Positions 1 to 5,001 of a DNA stretch of 7,618 nt are shown here, one piece after another (position 1 is the stretch's first letter; every line of letters begins with the position of its first letter). The position numbers were made by a program, and so were the translations under genes. Below the pieces are notes generated by a model. That model did no database searches, was not told where the DNA came from, and saw only the letters and a program-made list of their open reading frames with translations. The DNA is from Clostridiales bacterium (lineage in GTDB: Bacteria; Bacillota; Clostridia; Peptostreptococcales; Natronincolaceae): NCBI GenBank assembly GCA_012800145.1, contig JAAZJW010000018.1, forward strand, positions 1 through 7,618, given 5' to 3'.

Positions 1-304
1 ATAAAACACCGTCTTCAATCAGAAAGTGATCATTTTCCTCTGCTACAACCCTTTTTATAAACATTTCATCCCGCTCCAAACTATTAGGCGGGTTGAAAAT
101 CACAAGATCTCCCCTATTAAACCGTTCACATATATACGGTATTTTTATTATCAACAGTCTGTCCTTTGTCGATAATGTGGGAAACATTGATTCTCCCTTT
201 ACTGTAGCAAAACTGAACACAAAATTTTCTATTACAATAGCAATCGTTAAAGATATTATAATTACCTGCAACCAGTCCAGAACTATTTCAACCTTCTTAT
301 TCAT
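1..304 (-). CDS. lepB: Type I signal peptidase, 5' part (runs off the left edge)
   Basis: This is the N-terminal 101 residues of a type I signal peptidase, the membrane serine protease that removes signal peptides from exported proteins on the outer face of the membrane. The reading frame is open from an ATG at 304 to the window edge. After the short charged start MNKKVEIVLDW there is one hydrophobic segment (about residues 12-33), as expected for a Gram-positive SipS-like enzyme with an N-terminal anchor. The catalytic serine motif GESMFPTL follows (Ser39), then RGDLVIF (residues 64-70), and the general-base lysine motif FIKRVVA (Lys84). Together these make the family assignment secure. A GAGGGTG ribosome binding site lies at 312-318, 7 bases before the ATG. 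The C-terminal half, with the remaining conserved boxes, is outside the window. The gene lies downstream of the ppiB terminator, so it probably has its own promoter, but I could not identify a convincing one. Confidence 0.93.
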   Translation of the reverse strand, partial: MNKKVEIVLDWLQVIIISLTIAIVIENFVFSFATVKGESMFPTLSTKDRLLIIKIPYICERFNRGDLVIFNPPNSLERDEMFIKRVVAEENDHFLIEDGVL

Positions 305-341
305 TATAACACACCCTCATATAATATGATTGAGCCCTTTG

Positions 342-392
342 AATTATTGGCAACCAACACAAAAATTATTCTTATTTTGTGTTGCAATAATT
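342..392. repeat. Long interrupted inverted repeat upstream of lepB
   Basis: AATTATTG (342-349) pairs with CAATAATT (385-392), and CAACACAAAA (355-364) pairs with TTTTGTGTTG (375-384). This gives an 18-bp stem with a 5-base bulge (350-354) on one arm only and a 10-base loop. It lies about 40-90 bases upstream of the lepB start. No T-run follows on either strand, so it is not a typical intrinsic terminator. It could be a structured lepB leader or an operator. The pairing is directly visible; the role is inference. Confidence 0.6.
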
Positions 393-442
393 TGTTTGCT
401 ATGCTCTATTATTATGATTAAGGATGTGTTGATTATTCATAG

Positions 443-476
443 AAAAACACCCGAAACAAATAATCGTTTCGAGTGT
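443..476 (-). terminator. Rho-independent terminator of ppiB
   Basis: On the minus strand an 11-bp stem (arms 466-476 and 447-457, one G-U pair, 8-base loop) is followed by TTTTT (443-447, partly overlapping the stem end). It starts about 15 bases after the ppiB stop codon, as expected for the end of the ppiB transcript. It separates ppiB from lepB. Confidence 0.85.
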
Positions 477-491
477 CTCAAACAAGATATT

Positions 492-1010
492 TTATACTTT
501 TTCCGGCTCCGGATATTCCACCCCAAAGGTATCCACTGTCACTTCCTTCATTTTTTGGTCTATAATCGGTTTATCGTTACGGTTGCGATCTACCGATACT
601 ATTTCATCAGCTGCTTCCATTCCTTCTATCACTTTACCAAAAGCGGCGTACTGTCCGTCCAGGTGCGGTGAATCCGCTACCATAATAAAAAATTGGGAAC
701 CTGCGGAATCAGGTATCATTGTCCTAGCCATTGATAAAACCCCTTTGGTATGTTTTAAATCGTTTTTGAAACCATTGCCTGTAAATTCTCCTTTTATACT
801 GTAGCCCGGTCCGCCTGCACCTGTACCGCTGGGGTCCCCGCCTTGAATCATGAAATTCGGTATTACCCTGTGGAAGATAACACCATTATAATAACCTTGG
901 TTTATTAGAGATATAAAATTATTAACAGTGTTGGGGGCCACTTCAGGATAAAGCTCCGCCTTCATTTGTTTTCCGTCTTCCATCGTAATTGTAACTATTG
1001 GGTTTTTCAT
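492..1010 (-). CDS. ppiB: Peptidyl-prolyl cis-trans isomerase, cyclophilin type
   Basis: This is a single-domain cyclophilin of 172 residues, the usual size for bacterial members. It catalyses cis-trans isomerisation of X-Pro bonds and helps protein folding. No signal peptide is seen, so it should be cytoplasmic. The signature FHRVIPNFMIQGGDPSGTG (residues 46-64) contains the catalytic Arg48, and SAGSQFFIM (102-110) and HLDGQYAAFGKV (116-127) are the other active-site segments. The position that is Trp121 in human cyclophilin A is His116 here, which in the family usually goes with weak cyclosporin binding. The ATG at 1010 is chosen because GAGGG (1019-1023) sits 8 bases before it. The longer frame from a GTG at 1025 would overlap that site. 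The gene begins 78 bases after the mnmA stop with no terminator between, so co-transcription with mnmA is possible. A terminator follows it. Confidence 0.95.
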   Translation of the reverse strand: MKNPIVTITMEDGKQMKAELYPEVAPNTVNNFISLINQGYYNGVIFHRVIPNFMIQGGDPSGTGAGGPGYSIKGEFTGNGFKNDLKHTKGVLSMARTMIPDSAGSQFFIMVADSPHLDGQYAAFGKVIEGMEAADEIVSVDRNRNDKPIIDQKMKEVTVDTFGVEYPEPEKV

Positions 1011-1018
1011 ATGTATAT

Positions 1019-1023
1019 CCCTC
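1019..1023 (-). promoter_or_regulatory. Ribosome binding site deciding the ppiB start
   Basis: GAGGG on the minus strand lies 8 bases before the ATG at 1010. It overlaps the upstream in-frame GTG (1023-1025), which therefore cannot use it. This supports the shorter 172-residue product. Confidence 0.75.
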
Positions 1024-1088
1024 ACTCTCTTGTTTCTATAATCAAATTTTTTATGTTTGTTTCATTTGTGGATCTTCACGGGTCAAGC

Positions 1089-2189
1089 CTATCCCGTCTT
1101 TAACACCTTATCTATAGTCGCCCCACCTAAACATACTTCATCATCGTAAAAGACAACAGACTGTCCCGGGGTTACCGCTTTTTGCGGGTTTTTAAATATT
1201 ACCCTGCAGGTGTCCTTCCCTTCTATATGAACGTTCACCTCCTGATCCTTCTGGCGATATCTGAATTTGGCCGTACATTCAAATGTAGAAGGTTTCGGTT
1301 TTTCGCTTATCCAGTGCAAGTCTATAGCCATAAGCCCACAGGAATATAAATCGGGATGATTTTCACCCTGTACAACATATAGTATGTTTTTTTCGATATC
1401 CTTATCAGCCACAAACCAAGGTTCACCGGTTCCTGCACCGCCTATACCTAATCCTTTTCTTTGGCCCAAGGTATAGAACATCAGTCCATCGTGTTTGCCC
1501 TTTACCTCCCCCTCGGGGGTCATCATTTCCCCGGGCTGTGCAGGCAAATAGTTGCTCAAGAATTCTTTGAAGTTCCTTTCACCTATAAAACATATGCCTG
1601 TGCTGTCCTTTTTGTCGGCTGTTACAAGGTTGTTATCCTTCGCAATTTTCCTTAGTTCGCTTTTCAGTAAATGTCCCACGGGAAACATAGCTTTAGAAAG
1701 TTGATATTGATTTAATTGACTCAGAAAATATGTTTGATCTTTGCCGGGATCCACGCCCCTCAACAGCCTGTATTCGTTATCGTTTAAATCTATCCTGGCA
1801 AAGTGTCCCGTTGCTAAATAATCCGCTCCCAGTTTTAATGCATGCTCTAAAAATGCTTTAAACTTGATTTCTTTGTTGCATAGTATATCCGGGTTAGGCG
1901 TACGACCTTTTTTATATTCCTCCAAAAAATATGCAAATACCTTGTCCCAATATTCCTTCTCAAAATTAACCGTGTAATACGGTATGCCTATCTGTCCACA
2001 CACTCTTCTTACATCTTCATAGTCTTCGGCTGCAGTACAATATCCGAATTCATCCGCTTCATCCCAGTTTTTCATGAAAATACCTATTACATCATATCCC
2101 TGTTCCTTCAGAAGCAATGCTGCCACGGATGAATCCACACCACCGGACATGCCTACGACTACTCTTGTATCTTTTGATTTCTCTGACAA
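1089..2189 (-). CDS. mnmA: tRNA-specific 2-thiouridylase MnmA
   Basis: MnmA makes the 2-thio group of the wobble uridine (U34) in tRNA for Lys, Glu and Gln. It adenylates the uridine and then transfers sulfur that a cysteine desulfurase has delivered. The protein has 366 residues, normal for the family. The PP-loop GMSGGVDSSVAA (residues 13-24) binds ATP. NPDILCNKEIKF (99-110) carries the first catalytic Cys104 and Asp101, and STGICFIGERNF (196-207) carries the second catalytic Cys200; these correspond to Cys102, Asp99 and Cys199 of the E. coli enzyme. ATGHFARI (127-134) and GKDQTYFLS (149-157) are further family motifs. The C-terminal part, about 215-366, is the expected beta-rich region. 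The start is a TTG at 2189 with AGGAGGT (2198-2204) 8 bases upstream; the first internal ATG lies inside the PP-loop and is too late. No cysteine desulfurase or IscU-like gene lies next to it, although these often accompany mnmA in Firmicutes. Confidence 0.97.
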   Translation of the reverse strand: MSEKSKDTRVVVGMSGGVDSSVAALLLKEQGYDVIGIFMKNWDEADEFGYCTAAEDYEDVRRVCGQIGIPYYTVNFEKEYWDKVFAYFLEEYKKGRTPNPDILCNKEIKFKAFLEHALKLGADYLATGHFARIDLNDNEYRLLRGVDPGKDQTYFLSQLNQYQLSKAMFPVGHLLKSELRKIAKDNNLVTADKKDSTGICFIGERNFKEFLSNYLPAQPGEMMTPEGEVKGKHDGLMFYTLGQRKGLGIGGAGTGEPWFVADKDIEKNILYVVQGENHPDLYSCGLMAIDLHWISEKPKPSTFECTAKFRYRQKDQEVNVHIEGKDTCRVIFKNPQKAVTPGQSVVFYDDEVCLGGATIDKVLKTG

Positions 2190-2197
2190 GCTAATTT

Positions 2198-2204
2198 ACC
2201 TCCT
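2198..2204 (-). promoter_or_regulatory. Ribosome binding site for the TTG start of mnmA
   Basis: AGGAGGT on the minus strand lies 8 bases before the TTG at 2189. It is a near-perfect anti-Shine-Dalgarno match that justifies the unusual start codon. Confidence 0.85.
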
Positions 2205-2219
2205 AATACATCTACACCA

Positions 2220-2231
2220 TTTGCTAGCAAA
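2220..2231. repeat. 12-bp perfect palindrome before mnmA
   Basis: TTTGCTAGCAAA is a perfect palindrome 16 bases upstream of the mnmA ribosome binding site and directly next to the first GCGAC palindrome. It could be an operator or the edge of the repeat cluster. No function is shown by the sequence. Confidence 0.45.
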
Positions 2232-2234
2232 CCT

Positions 2235-2320
2235 GGCGACTGAAGTCGCCTTTACAGCAACAAATTGGCGACCACAGGTCGCCCCTACGGCTATATTACA
2301 GACCAGCGACTGAAGTCGCC
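2235..2320. repeat. Cluster of three GCGAC/GTCGC palindromic repeats
   Basis: There are three related hairpins: GGCGAC-TGAA-GTCGCC (2235-2250), GGCGACC-ACA-GGTCGCC (2267-2283) and GCGAC-TGAA-GTCGC (2306-2319). Each is followed by a similar tail: CCTAC after the second and third, TTTAC after the first. On the minus strand the unit reads roughly GTAGGGGCGAC-loop-GTCGC. The loops differ while the stems keep pairing, which suggests dispersed short palindromic repeats that accumulated here. From memory, repeats beginning GTAGGGGCGA are common between genes in several bacterial genomes, but I cannot check that here. They are more G+C-rich than the surrounding DNA. Confidence 0.8.
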
Positions 2321-2328
2321 CCTACAAC

Positions 2329-2394
2329 CCATTGTTAAACAATTGTTAAACCATTGTTAAACAATCGTTAAACTATCGCTAAACCATCGTTCAA
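2329..2394. repeat. Six tandem 11-bp repeats
   Basis: Six consecutive 11-bp units run from 2329: CCATTGTTAAA, CAATTGTTAAA, CCATTGTTAAA, CAATCGTTAAA, CTATCGCTAAA and CCATCGTTCAA. Identity decays from left to right, with the first four units differing at only one or two positions. The array ends 4 bases before the stop codon of the CofE-like gene. Eleven bases is about one helical turn, so each unit presents the same face of the DNA. There are no spacers, so it is not a CRISPR array. Confidence 0.9.
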
Positions 2395-2398
2395 AATG

Positions 2399-3586
2399 TT
2401 ACTCACATGCATAGCTATCAAAATACCCCTGAACCAGTACTATGGGCGTGCCTTTGTCCCCGCTTCCACTTGTCAAATCACATAAGCTTCCCAGAAGGTC
2501 GGTGATTTGTCTTGGGGTTGTCCCTATTTTTTCACCGGGGGTTTTCTTATTATCACCTTTACTTTTTATTTTATTTTTAATCGCCTCAGCCATGTCCTTG
2601 TTGTCTAAACCACTGAATTCATTGTCGGCGACGTACTTCAGTTTTATTTCGTTTGACGTTCCCTCAAGCCCTTTTGTATACCCGGGTGATACCACAGGGT
2701 CTGCCAGCTCCCATATCTTGCCCATTGGGTCTTTAAATGCACCATCTCCATATACCATTACCTCTATATTTTTACCGGTTTTCTCTCGCATTAAACGTTG
2801 AATACTTTCGACCACCTCTTGGCAGTCTTTGGGGAACAATTTAATTGTAGTATCCGTAGCTGTATTAGAACCTAAAAGACCATAGTCCGGATTAAAACCA
2901 CTTCCATTTATGGGTTTTGTTAACAATTCGTCCAAACCATATACAGTTGTTGCTCCCGCTTTCAATAATAACCTTTTTGTCCTATATCTATCATGAATGT
3001 TTGCAACTAATATCTCTTTAGTATATTTTAAAGCCACTCTGGCATCATTCGCCAAAAATATTTCTATATTATTATCCGTTGCCAGACTTTTATACATTTT
3101 TACATAATCTATACCCGTAAATTGGTGCATCACATGTTTGCCAAATAATTCCCTGTATTTGTCTTCACTCAGGACATCTGTGTAAGGATTAACCCCCATC
3201 TCATCCATTACATCGATGTCCATTAAATAATTTCCTACTTCATCCGATGGATAACTCAAAAACAAATATATTTTTTTACCGCTCATAGCCAAGCCTTTTA
3301 GTATTAAGGAGAATCTGTTTCTACTTAGTATAGGAAATACTACTGCAAAATCTCCCTTGAACTTTGTATTTATATCTTTAGCAATATGCTCAACAGATGC
3401 ATAATTGCCCTGTGCCCTCGCTACTAAAGATTCTGTTATTCCTATCACATCCCTATCATTAAGGGCAAACTTTTCGGCATGCATGGACTTCAGAACTGAA
3501 TCGACTACAATACTTACCAAATCGTCTCCTTCTTTTATAATAGGAGCCCTGATCCCTCTAACTGTAGTGCCCACTGTTCTTGCCAT
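2399..3586 (-). CDS. CofE-like protein (coenzyme F420-0:L-glutamate ligase family), long bacterial form
   Basis: In methanogens and actinobacteria, CofE adds glutamate residues to the lactyl side chain of coenzyme F420-0 using GTP. This 395-residue protein has family-like features at the N-terminus: GIRAPIIKEGDDL (residues 11-23) and NDRDVIGITESLVARAQGNY (43-62), which match by eye the opening strand-helix and the D-x-D-V...S-x-A-x-G element of CofE. It is much longer than archaeal CofE (about 250 residues). Its other conspicuous segments, NPDYGLLGSN (232-241), YGDGAFKDPMGK (279-290) and SGSGDKGTP (373-381), may form the nucleotide/metal site but are not the standard archaeal motifs. No signal peptide or membrane segment is seen. 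The ATG at 3586 has AAGGAG (3597-3602) 10 bases upstream. No other F420 biosynthesis gene is nearby, and many Clostridia carry such homologues without known F420, so the true substrate is uncertain. The family assignment is fairly secure; the reaction is not. Confidence 0.8.
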   Translation of the reverse strand: MARTVGTTVRGIRAPIIKEGDDLVSIVVDSVLKSMHAEKFALNDRDVIGITESLVARAQGNYASVEHIAKDINTKFKGDFAVVFPILSRNRFSLILKGLAMSGKKIYLFLSYPSDEVGNYLMDIDVMDEMGVNPYTDVLSEDKYRELFGKHVMHQFTGIDYVKMYKSLATDNNIEIFLANDARVALKYTKEILVANIHDRYRTKRLLLKAGATTVYGLDELLTKPINGSGFNPDYGLLGSNTATDTTIKLFPKDCQEVVESIQRLMREKTGKNIEVMVYGDGAFKDPMGKIWELADPVVSPGYTKGLEGTSNEIKLKYVADNEFSGLDNKDMAEAIKNKIKSKGDNKKTPGEKIGTTPRQITDLLGSLCDLTSGSGDKGTPIVLVQGYFDSYACE

Positions 3587-3671
3587 ATGAACATCTCTCC
3601 TTCTAAAATATATAACAAACTAATTAACACCAATATATACAATACATGTACATATGGATATACCCTATGAT

Positions 3672-3680
3672 ATTATAACA
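3672..3680 (-). promoter_or_regulatory. Candidate extended -10 promoter for the CofE-like gene
   Basis: On the minus strand TGTTATAAT combines a perfect TATAAT (3672-3677) with an upstream TG extension (3679-3680). No good -35 hexamer lies 16-18 bases upstream (the sequence there is TATCAT), so this would depend on the extended -10. It lies about 85 bases upstream of the start codon, downstream of the terminator of the preceding gene, where a new promoter is needed. Confidence 0.5.
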
Positions 3681-3719
3681 CTTATGACTTATCAATGATA
3701 GTTATATCGAACCCAGAAC

Positions 3720-3755
3720 AAAAAATAATAAGGGGTGGACAAATCATCCACCCCT
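3720..3755 (-). terminator. Rho-independent terminator of the two-domain lipoprotein gene
   Basis: On the minus strand AGGGGTGGA (3747-3755) and TCCACCCCT (3731-3739) form a perfect 9-bp G+C-rich stem with a 7-base loop, followed by TATTATTTTTT (3720-3730). It starts about 35 bases after the stop of the lipoprotein gene and closes the apbE-lipoprotein unit. Confidence 0.92.
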
Positions 3756-3789
3756 GTAATTAACTGCAAATTAAATGTTTACCCGGATT

Positions 3790-4887
3790 TTATTTTGCAT
3801 TTCTATGGGATTTTGCGACAGCAGCAATGTAGTCCTGGACTGTTATAGTAACAGTCGATGTAAGATCCGGCTCATCCGGCACATGTGTATGTGAAGGATC
3901 CCTTTCTTTGACCTTCATCGCCCTGATTTCATCTACTGTTTTGCCTTCCATCCATTTTTCTAGCCCTGCAATCTGCTCAAACCATTCTTTACCGATGTCA
4001 GATACCCTTTTCATATTATAATCATTACCAAGCTCAACCTTAGTCTTAAATTGTCCCTCTTTGTCTGTAATCAATTTACCCTTGGTATCATACTCCACAT
4101 TGGTTTGTGCTGTGTCTATTAAGGTTTTTACAACCCTTCCTTCCCTATCGAAAAGTGTAGCAGCCATTGTGGTATCAACCTGAGCAACCGGCCCTTTGTC
4201 TCCCTTCGCAGATTCGGAACTTCCTATTGAAACCTCATGTCCGAGGCCCAAAGTTCCGGCCCCTGCACTGACGGCCACTGAATTCCTGTGGGCCTTTTCA
4301 ACAGCCTCCAAATAATCCCCGACTGTTATAGTAACAGTCGATGTAAGGTCCGGCTCATCCGGCACATGTGTGTGACTGGGGTCTCTTTCTTTGACCTTCA
4401 TCGCCTTAATTTCATTTACCGTTTTGCCTTCCATCCACCTTTCCAATCCTGCAATCTGCTCAAACCATTCTTTACCGATGTCAGATACCCTTTTCATATT
4501 ATAATCAAAGCCGAGTTCAGTCTTGGTCCTAAATTCCCCTTCCTTATCTGTAACTAATTTACCGCTAGTATCAAACCCTACACCGGTCTGCACAGTGTCT
4601 ATAATCACCTTGACAACCCTGTCATTTTTGTCGAATGCTACGGCAGCTGTTGTGGTATCCACTTGCGCCGTTGGGCCCTTATCTCCCTCCGCTTCCGTCG
4701 AATCGTTGATGGAAGTAATGGAACCAAGCCCTATTTTTGCAATATCTCTGCCTTGTGACAATCCATCCTCTGTTATCCCACCCCTATCACCTGGTGGTGT
4801 ATTGTCCGGAGCCGTATCCCTTCTGCACCCAACTGCCATAGAAACAATTAAAACCGTTACCAAAAACACTACAAAAAGTTTTTTCAT
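3790..4887 (-). CDS. Lipoprotein with two tandem FMN-binding-like domains
   Basis: This 365-residue exported lipoprotein has a signal peptide (MKKLFVVFLVTVLIVSMAVG), lipobox AVGC with Cys21, and a linker rich in Pro, Gly and Asp (22-48). Two copies of one domain follow (about 53-202 and 214-363), exactly 161 residues apart with no gaps. Each copy contains GDKGP-x-AQVDTT, FD-x(4)-RVVK, FD/YD-T-x-GKL-x-TDKEG, DYNMKRVSDIGKEWFEQIAG, WMEGKTV, MKVKERDPSHTHVPDEPD and DLTSTVTITV followed by a helix-like tail (DYLEAVEKAHRN). The end of each copy lines up by eye with the D-x-x-S-G-A-T flavinylation loop and helix of FMN-binding domains, but G-A is replaced by T-V (D180...T186 and D341...T347). The apbE gene just upstream supports a flavin link; this is inference. 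The ATG at 4887 is chosen because GGAGGG (4895-4900) lies 7 bases upstream; a frame extending to 4938 would put 17 residues before the signal peptide. Function is unproven. Confidence 0.85.
   Translation of the reverse strand: MKKLFVVFLVTVLIVSMAVGCRRDTAPDNTPPGDRGGITEDGLSQGRDIAKIGLGSITSINDSTEAEGDKGPTAQVDTTTAAVAFDKNDRVVKVIIDTVQTGVGFDTSGKLVTDKEGEFRTKTELGFDYNMKRVSDIGKEWFEQIAGLERWMEGKTVNEIKAMKVKERDPSHTHVPDEPDLTSTVTITVGDYLEAVEKAHRNSVAVSAGAGTLGLGHEVSIGSSESAKGDKGPVAQVDTTMAATLFDREGRVVKTLIDTAQTNVEYDTKGKLITDKEGQFKTKVELGNDYNMKRVSDIGKEWFEQIAGLEKWMEGKTVDEIRAMKVKERDPSHTHVPDEPDLTSTVTITVQDYIAAVAKSHRNAK
3831..4507. repeat. Direct repeat within the lipoprotein gene (483-bp period)
   Basis: The two domain copies are also similar at DNA level, with a strict 483-bp offset. 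Bases 3965-4024 and 4448-4507 are identical over 60 bp, and the segment from 3841 (TGTTATAGTAACAGTCGATG) recurs at 4324 with one mismatch over about 48 bp. Parts further toward the N-terminal side of each domain are less similar. This indicates an internal duplication with a locally homogenised or strongly constrained core. Confidence 0.9.
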
Positions 4888-4894
4888 TGTATTA

Positions 4895-4900
4895 CCCTCC
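4895..4900 (-). promoter_or_regulatory. Ribosome binding site deciding the lipoprotein start
   Basis: GGAGGG on the minus strand lies 7 bases before the ATG at 4887. It fixes the start at the signal peptide rather than at the upstream in-frame ATG at 4938. Confidence 0.85.
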
Positions 4901-4920
4901 GCTCGCAAACAAAATTTTAT

Positions 4921-4940
4921 AATTGATACAATCATCAATT
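4921..4940. repeat. Small inverted repeat in the apbE-lipoprotein spacer
   Basis: AATTGAT (4921-4927) and ATCAATT (4934-4940) are separated by 6 bases, 21 bases upstream of the lipoprotein ribosome binding site. It is too A+T-rich for a terminator, and no T-run follows it on the minus strand. It could be an operator for a separate lipoprotein promoter, or chance in A+T-rich DNA. Confidence 0.35.
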
Positions 4941-5001
4941 TTAGGGTGTGTACTTATTGGCAATTCTATGCATTTGTAGATTATGTTTTTTAGAATATTG
5001 T

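Noticed and set aside
342..392. Intrinsic terminator
   Set aside because: The stem is long but A+T-rich and has no T-run on either strand; the real terminator of ppiB is at 443-476.
330..671. Open frame of 113 codons on the plus strand
   Set aside because: It crosses the ppiB terminator and runs antisense into the 3' end of ppiB; there is no ribosome binding site, and its composition is that of A+T-rich non-coding DNA.
2329..2394. CRISPR array
   Set aside because: The repeats are 11 bp and directly contiguous with no spacers, and no cas gene is nearby.
2220..2398. Insertion sequence or MITE remnant
   Set aside because: No transposase fragment, no flanking terminal inverted repeats and no clear target duplication; only short palindromes and a tandem array are seen.
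4523..4993. Open frame of 156 codons on the plus strand
   Set aside because: It is antisense to the lipoprotein gene, rich in Ser/Thr/Pro/Val as expected of a shadow frame, with no ribosome binding site or recognisable motif.
4921..5001. Separate promoter for the two-domain lipoprotein gene
   Set aside because: TTGCCA, TTGATG and TATAAA-like words occur, but no pair has 16-18 base spacing; transcription from the apbE promoter explains the layout better.
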